A program made the translations under genes and the position numbers. A stretch of 64,000 bases of DNA from DASRQK01 sp040392005 (GTDB lineage Bacteria; Bacteroidota; Bacteroidia; Sphingobacteriales; Sphingobacteriaceae), in contig JBEBWT010000003.1 of the NCBI GenBank assembly GCA_040392005.1, positions 59,344 through 123,343 on the forward strand. Direction: 5' to 3'. Of the stretch, positions 1 to 8,317 are shown one piece after another. A model generated the notes under the pieces. That model saw only the letters and a list, made by a program, of their open reading frames with translations, ran no database searches and was not told the DNA's origin. How positions within the stretch are numbered: position 1 is the first letter of the stretch; every line of letters starts with the position of its first letter.

Positions 1-145
1 AGGTGATCTGCTTGGCTTTGTCATCACTGAACAAAAAATTAAGGGACAAAAATCCCAGTAACATAGCCAGCCAAAGCCACATGATATTGAATCGTGGTGG
101 TTTTGGTGTTATTTTCTTCGTTGGCACTTTCTTCATGCGTTCCAT
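1..145 (-). CDS. ftsH: FtsH ATP-dependent zinc metalloprotease, N-terminal fragment
   Basis: Only the first 48 codons lie in the window. The product begins MERMKK, is basic for about 20 residues, then has a hydrophobic segment (about residues 22-35) followed by acidic residues. This matches the first transmembrane helix of FtsH, the membrane-anchored AAA+ protease that degrades misfolded membrane and regulatory proteins. The AAA and protease domains are outside the window, so the call rests on the N-terminal pattern and on position: rsfS followed by ftsH is a common Bacteroidota order. A second ATG at 136 is an equally possible start. It follows rsfS by 26 nt on the same strand and is probably co-transcribed. 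Confidence 0.6.
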   Translation of the reverse strand, partial: MERMKKVPTKKITPKPPRFNIMWLWLAMLLGFLSLNFLFSDDKAKQIT

Positions 146-171
146 TCTAATTTTAATTTTTTTATATCGCC

Positions 172-546
172 TCAGGCACTCTTGAAATATTGTATTTCGG
201 CATCGCCCCACAGTTCCTCTATCCCATAATGCTGACGTTTTTCGGTTTTGAAAATATGGACGACCACGTCAATATAATCCAGCAGCACCCATTCGCCCTG
301 CTCCATTCCCTCTTTCCTCCAGGGATCCTGTTTCAGGGCTTTGTAAACCTCTTCTTCAACACTTTTTGCGATGGCATTGACCTGAGTGGTAGAATCGGCA
401 TGGCAAATCACAAAATAATCGGTCACGGACCCTTTCAATGCACGTAAATCGAGCCTGACAATCTCATTTCCCTTTTTTTCCTGGATTCCGTACACAATGA
501 TGTCAGACAATTGCGCAGAAAAGCTTTCAATTTTGTTTTTTACCAT
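172..546 (-). CDS. rsfS: ribosomal silencing factor RsfS
   Basis: This 124-residue protein covers the whole RsfS (DUF143, Iojap) family. RsfS binds ribosomal protein L14 and blocks joining of the 30S and 50S subunits when nutrients are scarce. The C-terminal half carries the family signature: the stretch WVLLDYIDVVVHIF (about residues 85-98) and the late LWGDA motif. Length is normal. It lies just upstream of ftsH on the same strand and is divergent from birA; the 52-nt spacer between the two starts must hold both promoters. Confidence 0.93.
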   Translation of the reverse strand: MVKNKIESFSAQLSDIIVYGIQEKKGNEIVRLDLRALKGSVTDYFVICHADSTTQVNAIAKSVEEEVYKALKQDPWRKEGMEQGEWVLLDYIDVVVHIFKTEKRQHYGIEELWGDAEIQYFKSA

Positions 547-598
547 TAAAAAATATTATAGTTTTGAAGCGATATTACCTCGCTAAAATAACAATATA

Positions 599-1372
599 TT
601 GCAAAATAACACATTTTCCGGCGGATTTGTCGGGCGAAATCTGATCACCCTGCCTTCGGTACCATCCACCAATGACTATTTGAAGGAAAGATTGTCAAAA
701 TCTGCGCCATTTCCCGAAGGGACTGTTATAATGGCAGTCCATCAGTTTGCCGGCAAGGGTCAGCAGGGAGCTATCTGGGAAAGTGAAGCAGGAAAAAACC
801 TGACTTTCAGCCTGCTGCTCAATCCAGTTTCCACTGCGCCCGGCCATCAGTTTGCGTTGACGGTAGTGGTGAGCCTGGCCCTGGTCGAATTCCTGGAAAA
901 GCTACTGCCCGGGCATCAGGTGCAGATCAAATGGCCCAATGATATTTATGTGGATGGCAGAAAGATAGCAGGTATCCTGATCGAAAACATCCTTTCTGGC
1001 AGACGCTGGAAGCATGCGATCATCGGGATCGGGATGAATGTCAATCAAACCGTATTCCCGGAAGCCATCAGTGACCGGATCACTTCTCTGCGTTTACTGA
1101 CCGGTGAAGAGTATGTGCTGACTGATCTCCTGACCGGAATATGTGCTGCCATCGAATCCAATTACGAGGGACTTGAGCTCTCCGCGACTTCCTGGCTACT
1201 CGGACAATATGTCAAAAAGCTATACCGCTATGATCAGGAGGCAGTCTATCTGCTCGATGGGGTGCCGGTCAGCGGCAAGATCTCCGGGGTCACCATGCAG
1301 GGGAGGCTGCAACTGGATTTTAACGGGCATGTAGTCGATTTCGGCATCAAAGAAGTGCAGTTTACTCTTTGA
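599..1372 (+). CDS. birA: biotin--[acetyl-CoA-carboxylase] ligase (BirA catalytic type)
   Basis: The enzyme joins biotin to ATP and transfers it to the biotin carrier protein of acetyl-CoA carboxylase. Visible motifs: STN at residues 23-25, the biotinoyl-AMP loop AGKGQQGAIW (51-60, a GRGRRGR equivalent), KWPNDIYVDGRKIAGILIE (111-129) with the catalytic lysine, and GIGMNVN. There is no N-terminal helix-turn-helix, so this is the monofunctional form without repressor activity. The start is TTG at 599: an in-frame TAA at 584-586 leaves no upstream ATG, and the next in-frame Met would remove the STN motif. A TAGTTTTG -7-like element lies at 559-566. Confidence 0.93.
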   Translation: MQNNTFSGGFVGRNLITLPSVPSTNDYLKERLSKSAPFPEGTVIMAVHQFAGKGQQGAIWESEAGKNLTFSLLLNPVSTAPGHQFALTVVVSLALVEFLEKLLPGHQVQIKWPNDIYVDGRKIAGILIENILSGRRWKHAIIGIGMNVNQTVFPEAISDRITSLRLLTGEEYVLTDLLTGICAAIESNYEGLELSATSWLLGQYVKKLYRYDQEAVYLLDGVPVSGKISGVTMQGRLQLDFNGHVVDFGIKEVQFTL

Positions 1373-1379
1373 AATCCTT

Positions 1380-1928
1380 TCATTGTGCCCCGGCCCGCTC
1401 GATGCGCAGCCCGGCGGCAACCACCTGCTTCAATGGGTTTTCCCGCATGTTCTGTTCCAGCGAAAGGATATATACGCCCGTATCCGGGAAAAAGTGATGG
1501 TCCCAGACCAATTGCCGGCTGGTATAAAGGTTGCCGCTGTGCTTCCCGGTCCACCGTCCGTCGGGCTCGGCCAGGATCAGTTCCACCCGCTTTGATACAT
1601 TTTCAGGTATGAGCAGTCCGACACTTAGAGAGTCGGCTGCTAAAGCTGCAGATTCCCGTCTTTGGTGGATCACCAGATAAATATTGGCAAATCGGTACTG
1701 ATCGGTATGCCTCAGATTGACATATACTTTATAGGGACCTTTTCTGTCTTTTACATGGATAGTAATTTCGGGCTGATGGGCCAAATCCCATGACCGGTCG
1801 GGAATGGGGAGAAATTGATCTGCCAGTACCTGTCCCCGGTTGCATCCCGCTGCGGTCAGACAGCCTGTTAAAACAAGCAGGCACAATCCCCATACAGGCC
1901 AGAACCCATTTTTATGCTTGCTGGTCAT
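1380..1928 (-). CDS. gldH: gliding motility lipoprotein GldH
   Basis: A 182-residue lipoprotein. It has a short basic N-terminus, a hydrophobic stretch (about 9-22) and two possible lipobox cysteines: LTGC ending at residue 23, which fits the consensus best, and AAGC ending at residue 29. The mature part has the GldH pattern: an IPDRSW motif after the linker, then beta-rich segments and a late DTGVYILSLEQNMR-type stretch. GldH is needed for gliding in Flavobacterium, but homologues occur in many non-gliding Bacteroidota, so motility cannot be inferred. The start at 1928 overlaps the end of ricT by 17 nt; a much longer open frame upstream lies inside ricT and lacks the lipoprotein signal. Last gene of holB-ricT-gldH. 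Confidence 0.82.
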   Translation of the reverse strand: MTSKHKNGFWPVWGLCLLVLTGCLTAAGCNRGQVLADQFLPIPDRSWDLAHQPEITIHVKDRKGPYKVYVNLRHTDQYRFANIYLVIHQRRESAALAADSLSVGLLIPENVSKRVELILAEPDGRWTGKHSGNLYTSRQLVWDHHFFPDTGVYILSLEQNMRENPLKQVVAAGLRIERAGAQ

Positions 1929-3420
1929 TGTTCCCGGGTTTACCCTTGCTTCCCCCGGACGGTCGTCTCCGGCCCCTTCTGTCTTTCCCTGCTTCATTTC
2001 TTCCGGCCTCCCGATCACCGCTTTTCGCAGAAATCCCGTCTCCACTGCCATTACCGCCGCCATTGCCTCCACTGCTATTTCTGCCAGCAGGGTTATTTGC
2101 ATTATTTGCATCGCCACGGTCCGTAGGTTTATTCCGGTTGCCTTTCCGGCCACTACCGCCACCGCCTTGCTTATTGCTCTGTCTGTCCCCCTCTTTGGCA
2201 GTTGCGCTGCCGGAGGCAGCAGAACCCGTCGGCCTCCTGTTCCCTCCGTCCCGCTCACCGCCAATGCCACCCTGTTTATTCCGGGAGTTCTTGCTCTTTT
2301 TGCGCTTCTTGTTTTTATCATCCAGCCGGGTCAGACTTTCCTGCCCCACCACATTCTCATAATCAAAAGTAGCTGTTTTGTCCACCTGAGCCTCCTCCAT
2401 TTCCATGCCCAATTCCTCCGGTTTCTGTCCGGATTCATTGAGTTTTTTGATCTCCTTCACCCGATCTACCGAGATGGCCATCCAGCTTTCCTCACCCGGA
2501 TGACTGAACCACATGATCTTTTTGAAAATATCGGTTTTTTGCAAAAATGCAATTCCGCGCTGTGTTTCGATCCGGTCCACATTGTTCGGGATATCTTTCA
2601 GTGCATCCATATAGCTGTCCAGTTCATAGTTGAGGCAGCATTTCAGCTTTCCGCATTGTCCGGCCAGCTTCAGGGTGTTGAGAGAAAGGTTTTGGTAGCG
2701 CGCAGCCGAGGTGGACACCGTCTTGAAATCGGTCAGCCAGGTAGAACAGCACAATTCCCGTCCGCAGGATCCTATACCACCAAGACGACTGGCTTCCTGC
2801 CGCATGCCGATCTGCCGCATTTCGATCCGGATACGGAAGGACTCAGCCATCTTTTTGATCAGCTCCCGAAAATCCACCCGGCCTTCGGCCGTATAATAAA
2901 AGGTAGCTTTGGTTTTGTCCCCCTGGTAATCCACATCACTGATCTTCATCGAAAGACCGAGGTTCAGGGCGAGGGTGCGGGCCTTGTGCATGGTTTCCCA
3001 TTCCAGATCCTTGGCAGCCTGCCATTTGGTAATATCGTGTTCCGAAGGTTTCCGATAGACTTTCTTATCAATGTCTTCCTGCCTGGTCCGGCTTTTCTTG
3101 ATCTGCAGCCGCACCAGCTCCCCGGTCAGGGAAATATGGCCCAGATCATAACCGCCGGTCGGGGACTCCACCACGACCGGTTCACCCATTTCCAGGTAGA
3201 GATTTTCGTGATTGATATAAAAATCTTTTCTCGAACCCTTGAATCTGACTTCTACAATATTAAAAGGTTTATAATTTGTTGGCATGTCCATATGGCTCAG
3301 CCAATCGTAAACGTCCAGTTTATTACATCCGCTCGTCATGCAGGCGCCATTGTTTTGACAACCCGCTGGTGTAGAACCACTTCCACAACCACCGCCGGAT
3401 GCACATCCATTGCATCCCAT
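1912..3420 (-). CDS. ricT: PSP1/RicT (YaaT) family protein with Cys-rich head and Gly/Arg-rich tail
   Basis: A 502-residue protein with three parts. (1) A cysteine-rich head with Cys at 3, 6, 12, 21, 27 and 32. (2) The PSP1/RicT core, about 50-290, with the signatures GGIGSCGRELCC (cysteines 219, 224, 225) and GQCGKLKCC (256, 261, 262). (3) A disordered tail from about residue 375 rich in Gly, Asn, Arg and Lys. In Bacillus, RicT belongs to the RicA-RicF-RicT complex, which carries Fe-S clusters and affects RNase Y-dependent mRNA processing; the core cysteines are those of that family. RicA and RicF are not in this window. It lies 10 nt after holB and overlaps gldH by 17 nt. Its role in Bacteroidota is unknown. 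Confidence 0.88.
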   Translation of the reverse strand: MGCNGCASGGGCGSGSTPAGCQNNGACMTSGCNKLDVYDWLSHMDMPTNYKPFNIVEVRFKGSRKDFYINHENLYLEMGEPVVVESPTGGYDLGHISLTGELVRLQIKKSRTRQEDIDKKVYRKPSEHDITKWQAAKDLEWETMHKARTLALNLGLSMKISDVDYQGDKTKATFYYTAEGRVDFRELIKKMAESFRIRIEMRQIGMRQEASRLGGIGSCGRELCCSTWLTDFKTVSTSAARYQNLSLNTLKLAGQCGKLKCCLNYELDSYMDALKDIPNNVDRIETQRGIAFLQKTDIFKKIMWFSHPGEESWMAISVDRVKEIKKLNESGQKPEELGMEMEEAQVDKTATFDYENVVGQESLTRLDDKNKKRKKSKNSRNKQGGIGGERDGGNRRPTGSAASGSATAKEGDRQSNKQGGGGSGRKGNRNKPTDRGDANNANNPAGRNSSGGNGGGNGSGDGISAKSGDREAGRNEAGKDRRGRRRPSGGSKGKPGNNDQQA

Positions 3421-3430
3421 AATCTATTGT

Positions 3431-4576
3431 TTATATAATTGAGTCCGCTTTCTGGCGGAACGTATTGTACTTAAATAATAAAACCAAACGCAAAGATAAA
3501 TCTAAAAACAATAACTTGGCGTTGGCATTGCGTTCTATATGAAAAATTGACTCTTCCAGCAAGTCAATCATGGCTTCAATCTGTTCCAGGGCGTAATTTG
3601 CCGAAAATTTTTCTACAAAATTTTTTGCCCGGCCGGAAATTGGCTGAATAGCACCCACCCCTGACTTTTCCAGTACCGCTGCCCGCATCATGGATAGGGT
3701 GTAGCGCAGAAAGCTCTTCTGATTTTCCCTGCCGAGGCCAGCCAGCTCCGCTTCGCAACAGGCGATCATGGATTTCCCCGAATCCGTCACACAATAGCGC
3801 AGCCACTGTACCATCAATTCAAAGAAGGGCTCCTCCAATTCCTCCGCAAAACGCCGGGCCTGTGCCATGTTGCCGTCACTCATCAGGGCTATTTCCTCCA
3901 CCTGACTGGCCTTCAGATCGAAATGTCTATTCAGATAAGCGGCTATGTCCTGAGCAGTATAGGGCCTGATCTTGACCAGTTGGGTCCGGGAAAGGATGGT
4001 GGTCAGGATCCGGTCCGTGTTTTCGGAAACCAGCAGGAACAGGGTCTTTTCAGGCGGCTCCTCGATCAGTTTGAGCAAGGCATTACCCTGTTTGTCCAGG
4101 TATTCGGGCAGCCACATGATCAGTACCTTATATTCTGCTTCGAAAGCTTTCAGACTCAGTTTTTTGATAATGTCATGAGCCTCAGCGATATTGATATTGG
4201 CCTGTTTGTTTTCCACCTCCGAATGGGCACGCCAGTCGTCCATGCCCAGATAGGGATTCTTTTGCAGTGCTTCCCGCCAGGTCTGCACAAAGGTCGCCGC
4301 CGTATCATCCTTGTGTTTTGCAAAAAAGGGGTAGGAAAAATGCAGATCGGGGTGTATATATTTATGGTACTTCCTGCAATTGGCACATTCCCCGCAACTA
4401 TCCTCTGCACTCCGGTTGGTACAATTGAGGTATTGGGCATAGGCAATGGCCAGCGTCAGTCCCCCGTTCCCCTCCGGGCCGGAAAAAAGCTGTGCATGAC
4501 TCACCCGGTTCTCACGAACGGTTCCGATCAATTGGCTTTTGCTATTTTCTTGTCCCTGAATATCCTTAAACTGCAT
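3431..4576 (-). CDS. holB: DNA polymerase III subunit delta prime (clamp loader)
   Basis: A 381-residue clamp-loader subunit that helps place the beta clamp on DNA. The N-terminal AAA+ fold shows a degenerate P-loop, SGPEGNGGLTL (about 32-42), with no GKT lysine, as expected for delta prime, which does not hydrolyse ATP. A zinc module follows with cysteines 52, 61, 64 and 67, and the sensor segment ILSRTQ is present. I start it at the ATG at 4576 (MQFKDIQGQ) rather than the upstream in-frame ATG at 4654, because a TATATTTG -7 element sits at 4602-4609 on this strand, between the two. First gene of holB-ricT-gldH. Confidence 0.9.
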   Translation of the reverse strand: MQFKDIQGQENSKSQLIGTVRENRVSHAQLFSGPEGNGGLTLAIAYAQYLNCTNRSAEDSCGECANCRKYHKYIHPDLHFSYPFFAKHKDDTAATFVQTWREALQKNPYLGMDDWRAHSEVENKQANINIAEAHDIIKKLSLKAFEAEYKVLIMWLPEYLDKQGNALLKLIEEPPEKTLFLLVSENTDRILTTILSRTQLVKIRPYTAQDIAAYLNRHFDLKASQVEEIALMSDGNMAQARRFAEELEEPFFELMVQWLRYCVTDSGKSMIACCEAELAGLGRENQKSFLRYTLSMMRAAVLEKSGVGAIQPISGRAKNFVEKFSANYALEQIEAMIDLLEESIFHIERNANAKLLFLDLSLRLVLLFKYNTFRQKADSII

Positions 4577-4601
4577 GCCGGATTTCTTGTTGTGTAAACA
4601 G

Positions 4602-4609
4602 CAAATATA
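4602..4609 (-). promoter_or_regulatory. -7 element of the holB promoter
   Basis: TATATTTG on the minus strand fits the Bacteroidota -7 consensus TAnnTTTG. It lies 25 nt upstream of the chosen holB start at 4576. No convincing -33 TTTG is seen at the right distance. Confidence 0.5.
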
Positions 4610-4679
4610 AGGGATACGTGGCAGAATGTCCGCATGAGATTTTTTCTTTATCAATCTGAGATTTTTTCTTTGGAAGTTC

Positions 4680-4711
4680 TTTGGAGGATGGAGAAGTTTT
4701 GTCTATCTTTA
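4680..4711 (+). promoter_or_regulatory. Bacteroidota-type promoter upstream of dnaA
   Basis: TTTG at 4680-4683 and TATCTTTA at 4704-4711 with a 20-nt spacer match the -33/-7 pattern, with one mismatch in the last base. If used for dnaA it gives a leader of about 310 nt that carries the repeats and the DnaA box; it could instead drive a short untranslated RNA. Confidence 0.5.
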
Positions 4712-4977
4712 GCGAGCCAATTAATGTGACCTGAATTACAATCCGGGTTATCGTGCATTATCAATCAGGAAGGGTTTTTTCCAGCATTTATGGATTCGTC
4801 CAACAGGGTTTTGGCTCTCTGATCCGGGTAATGTGCAAAAATTATCTGAGCCGGTTCCACAGAGGTTCCAAAACAGTTTTTTACATTGTAATTCACTCAT
4901 AGATTGGCAGTTAAATATTATTTTGTTTTTTTATTTTTTAGGTGATTTTTTTTTGTCATCTTCGTTTTGAGGAAAAG

Positions 4978-4986
4978 TTATCCACA
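4978..4986 (+). promoter_or_regulatory. DnaA box TTATCCACA
   Basis: Perfect 9-mer match to the DnaA-binding consensus, directly downstream of an A+T-rich tract and 45 bp before the dnaA start codon. The sequence is a direct observation; binding is inferred. Confidence 0.65.
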
Positions 4987-5030
4987 TTTTTTAGTCAATC
5001 ACTGGGAATCAATTTATTAAGAAATATCGA

Positions 5031-6458
5031 ATGGAAAAAACGAGTGTCAGTGTATGGAATAATTGTCTTCAGATCATAAAAGACAACATTCCGGCACAGA
5101 GTTACAAGACATGGTTTGAGCCTGTGAAGGCGGTGAGATTGGAAGGCAACGTTTTGACTATTCAGGTACCAAGTTTGTTTTTTTACGAATGGCTGGAGGA
5201 GCATTATGTGGGGCTCCTGCGCAAAACCATCAAAAAGCAACTGGGTGAAAATGGTCGTCTGGAATATAATATTGTGGTGGAAAAATCTTCTACCAGCAAT
5301 CCATATACGACTAACATTCCTTCCAACGGAAACGGGGCAGAAGGGAAGAAACAATCTATGCCCATTCCCGTATCCCTTAATAAAGACATCAAGAATCCTT
5401 TTGTGATCCCCGGGCTCAAGAAACTGCAGGTGGATCCGCAACTCAACCAAAATTACACTTTTGACAATTTTATTGAAGGAGAATGCAACCGGCTGGCCCG
5501 TTCCGCCGGTTATGCCGTGGCTGGTCGTCCCGGAGGCACTTCGTTCAACCCGCTGATGGTCTATGGTGGGGTGGGGCTCGGTAAAACCCACCTGGTGCAG
5601 GCGATCGGCAATGAGATCAAACAGAAACATCCTGACAAGCTGGTCATTTATGTGGCATGCGAGAAATTCTGCCAGCAGTTTGTGGATTCTCTGAAAAACA
5701 ATACGATCAACGATTTTGTTAATTTCTATCAGGCAATGGATGTGATCATCATGGATGATATCCACAATTTTGCCGGAAAGGAAAAGACACAGGATATATT
5801 TTTCCATGTTTTCAATCACCTGCATCAGTCCGAGAAGCAGATTATCCTGACTGCCGACAAACCGCCAAAGGATCTGGCCGGACTGGAAGAACGGCTGCTG
5901 AGCCGTTTTAAATGGGGGCTCTCAGCCGATATCCAGGCACCGGATCTGGAAACCCGCATGGCCATTCTCCAGAAGAAAATGTACAGTGACGGGATCGAAC
6001 TGCCCGGGGACGTTATCGAATACGTGGCCGAACAGATCGACAACAGTGTGCGCGAACTGGAGGGAGCGATGGTTTCCCTGCTGGCACAGGCGACCCTCAA
6101 TAAAAAGGAAGTCGATCTGAACCTGGCCAAATCCATGCTGAAGAATTTCATCAAGAATTCGACCAAGGAAATCTCGATGGACTATATACAGAAGCTGGTC
6201 TGTGATTACTTTGAGGTGCCGGTGGAAATGGTCAAATCCAAAATCCGCAAACGGGAAATCGTGCAGGCCCGGCAGATCTCCATGTACCTGGCAAAAAACC
6301 ACACCAAGACCTCGCTCAAATCCATAGGTGCCTTTTTCGGGGGGCGGGATCATTCAACCGTGATCTATGCCTGCCAGACTGTTGAGGACCTGATCGAAAC
6401 TGACAAAAAGTTCAAAACCTACGTTCAGGACATCCAAAAGAAACTGCGCAATAACTGA
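5031..6458 (+). CDS. dnaA: chromosomal replication initiator protein DnaA
   Basis: A 475-residue initiator of normal size. Domain I is at about 1-85, followed by a short variable linker (about 86-135). The AAA+ domain has Walker A GGVGLGKTH (179-187) and Walker B VIIMDDIHNF (238-247). The C-terminal DNA-binding domain carries the signature AFFGGRDHSTVIYACQT (435-451), which recognises DnaA boxes. DnaA melts the origin and also represses its own promoter in many bacteria; the perfect DnaA box just upstream fits that. The next gene is fhs, 113 nt downstream. dnaN and recF are not adjacent, which is common in Bacteroidota. Confidence 0.98.
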   Translation: MEKTSVSVWNNCLQIIKDNIPAQSYKTWFEPVKAVRLEGNVLTIQVPSLFFYEWLEEHYVGLLRKTIKKQLGENGRLEYNIVVEKSSTSNPYTTNIPSNGNGAEGKKQSMPIPVSLNKDIKNPFVIPGLKKLQVDPQLNQNYTFDNFIEGECNRLARSAGYAVAGRPGGTSFNPLMVYGGVGLGKTHLVQAIGNEIKQKHPDKLVIYVACEKFCQQFVDSLKNNTINDFVNFYQAMDVIIMDDIHNFAGKEKTQDIFFHVFNHLHQSEKQIILTADKPPKDLAGLEERLLSRFKWGLSADIQAPDLETRMAILQKKMYSDGIELPGDVIEYVAEQIDNSVRELEGAMVSLLAQATLNKKEVDLNLAKSMLKNFIKNSTKEISMDYIQKLVCDYFEVPVEMVKSKIRKREIVQARQISMYLAKNHTKTSLKSIGAFFGGRDHSTVIYACQTVEDLIETDKKFKTYVQDIQKKLRNN

Positions 6459-6571
6459 GGCTGGTCCGCTGCAAAATAAGAATTGAAATCAATCTAATTA
6501 ATGATCATCGTCATGGCATCATGATGTGACATGCTGTTCCTTTGTGTATATGCACATGATAGAAGGATACC

Positions 6572-8242
6572 ATGACTGATTTGGAAATCGCCCGCGGGGC
6601 GCAGATATTACCCATCAGCCTCATTGCCGAATCGCTGGGGCTGGATCAGGAAGAACTTGAGTTTTACGGTCGGTACAAGGCCAAACTTCCCCTTTCCATT
6701 ATCGATCGGGAAAAAATAACACAGAGCAAGCTGGTGCTGGTATCGGCGATTTCGCCTACACCTGCGGGGGAGGGCAAGACCACCGTGTCTATTGGTTTGT
6801 CTGATGCGCTCAACCAGATCGGAAAGAAATCCATTGTTGTATTGCGGGAACCTTCCCTGGGTCCGGTTTTTGGGATCAAAGGAGGGGCCACAGGTGGAGG
6901 TAAGGCACAGTTGCTGCCGATGGAGGATATCAACCTGCATTTTACCGGTGATTTTTCGGCGGTGGAGAAGGCGCACAATCTGCTGGCTGCCCTGATAGAC
7001 AATCACCTGCAAAGACAGCATAAGAGTACGCTGCAGATCGACCCCCGCACCATTGCCTGGAAACGGGTCATGGATATGAATGACCGGGCGTTGAGGCAGG
7101 TCATTGTGGGTCTGGGAGGTCCGAATGAGGGTGTGCCCCGTCAGACCGGATTCGACATTACCGCAGCTTCGGAGATTATGGCCATTCTCTGCCTGGCGGA
7201 TAGCCTGTCGGACCTCAGGCGACGCATGGGGAATATTTTCATCGGCTACACCTATGACAGGCAGCCGGTCTATGCCCGTGATCTGAAGGCTGAAGGAGCC
7301 ATGGCAACCTTATTAAAGGATGCGATCAAACCCAATCTGGTGCAGACCCTGGAAGGCAATCCGGCCATTATCCACGGAGGACCCTTTGCCAACATCGCCC
7401 AGGGTACCAATACCGTGATTGCCACCCGGACGGGTATGTCCCTGGGTGATTATACCATTACCGAGGGAGGCTTTGGTTTTGACCTGGGGGCTGAGAAATT
7501 TTACGATATCAAATGTCAGTCTGCCGGGCTACGGCCGGATGCGCTGGTCATGACCGTCACCATCCGGGCCTTGAAATATCATGGAGGAGCAAGGCTGGCC
7601 GATCTGAAACAGCCCGATGTGCCCACGCTTATCAAAGGACTGCCCAATCTGGAGAAGCATCTGGAGAATGCCCGCAAATTTGGTGTACCTCCCATTATTG
7701 CCCTCAATCGTTTTGCGACTGACAGTGAAGAGGAGATCGCTGTGATCGAAGAATTGGGTCAGCGTATGGGTATTCCGGTTGCGGTGGCAGATGTCTGGGC
7801 AAAGGGTGGGGCCGGAGCCATTGGACTCGCTGCCGGCCTGGTCCAACTGATAGAAGAGAAAACAGCAGATTTCCGGCCCTTATACAATTGGAATTGGGAC
7901 GTCCAGACCAAGATCGATACCATTGCCAGGGAGATATATGGTGCAGCCGAAGTCCAGTACAGCGATCGGGCCTTACAGGATCTGCGGAAGATTGAGGATT
8001 TGGGCCTGCAGGGCTTGCCGGTCTGTATCGCCAAAACCCAAAAATCACTATCCGATGATCCGGCCCTGCTGGGACGTCCCAGCGGCTTCTCTTTCAAGAT
8101 CAGGGAGATCGAAATTGCAGCCGGAGCCGGTTTTCTGATCCCGATAGCCGGGGATATGATGCGCATGCCGGGTCTGCCGGCTAGGCCCGCTGCCCAATCC
8201 ATTGATATTGATGATGACGGCAACATATCCGGGTTATTCTGA
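6572..8242 (+). CDS. fhs: formate--tetrahydrofolate ligase
   Basis: A 556-residue cytoplasmic enzyme, full length for the family. It makes 10-formyl-THF from formate, THF and ATP, feeding one-carbon units to purine and formyl-methionine synthesis. The nucleotide-binding loop TPAGEGKTT is at 63-71, and the family segments EPSLGPVFGIKGGATGGG (about 93-110) and TEGGFGFDLGAEKF (about 297-310) are intact. AAGGAT lies 7 nt upstream of the ATG. It appears monocistronic, since a strong promoter for the next gene begins at the base after its stop codon. Confidence 0.97.
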   Translation: MTDLEIARGAQILPISLIAESLGLDQEELEFYGRYKAKLPLSIIDREKITQSKLVLVSAISPTPAGEGKTTVSIGLSDALNQIGKKSIVVLREPSLGPVFGIKGGATGGGKAQLLPMEDINLHFTGDFSAVEKAHNLLAALIDNHLQRQHKSTLQIDPRTIAWKRVMDMNDRALRQVIVGLGGPNEGVPRQTGFDITAASEIMAILCLADSLSDLRRRMGNIFIGYTYDRQPVYARDLKAEGAMATLLKDAIKPNLVQTLEGNPAIIHGGPFANIAQGTNTVIATRTGMSLGDYTITEGGFGFDLGAEKFYDIKCQSAGLRPDALVMTVTIRALKYHGGARLADLKQPDVPTLIKGLPNLEKHLENARKFGVPPIIALNRFATDSEEEIAVIEELGQRMGIPVAVADVWAKGGAGAIGLAAGLVQLIEEKTADFRPLYNWNWDVQTKIDTIAREIYGAAEVQYSDRALQDLRKIEDLGLQGLPVCIAKTQKSLSDDPALLGRPSGFSFKIREIEIAAGAGFLIPIAGDMMRMPGLPARPAAQSIDIDDDGNISGLF

Positions 8243-8274
8243 TTTGCTAATGCAATATTGATGCATTATCTTTG
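8243..8274 (+). promoter_or_regulatory. promoter of the lipoprotein gene at 8318
   Basis: TTTG (8243-8246), a 20-nt spacer and TATCTTTG (8267-8274) form a complete Bacteroidota promoter. It begins immediately after the fhs stop codon, with the start codon about 43 nt downstream. Confidence 0.75.
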
Positions 8275-8317
8275 GGACATAAATTATTGGCCGGAATAAG
8301 CCTGATACGATAGACCC

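Larger units (their letters stand above)
4577..5030. other. divergent intergenic region between holB and dnaA; replication or dnaA-control candidate
   Basis: 454 bp without a gene. It contains a minus-strand -7 element for holB (TATATTTG, 4602-4609), a good plus-strand promoter (4680-4711), an imperfect direct repeat (4741-4762 and 4822-4846), a pair of GGTTCCA heptamers 11 bp apart (4853-4859, 4864-4870), an A+T-rich tract (about 4912-4965), and a perfect DnaA box TTATCCACA (4978-4986), 45 bp before the dnaA start. I find only one consensus DnaA box, so autoregulation of dnaA is at least as likely as an origin. Confidence 0.55.

Noticed and set aside
3..185. Plus-strand 60-codon open frame at the left edge
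   Set aside because: It lies opposite the ftsH start and the rsfS-ftsH spacer, has no family features, and the minus strand gives a convincing FtsH N-terminus.
1380..2321. Long 313-codon version of the gldH frame
   Set aside because: The first 131 codons read through ricT in another frame and lack a signal; the ATG at 1928 gives a proper lipoprotein signal.
1840..3438. 532-codon plus-strand frame opposite ricT and gldH
   Set aside because: It is antisense to two genes with clear family matches; its composition reflects their reversed codons.
4995..5825. 276-codon minus-strand frame opposite dnaA
   Set aside because: Overlaps the conserved dnaA sequence and has no motif of its own.
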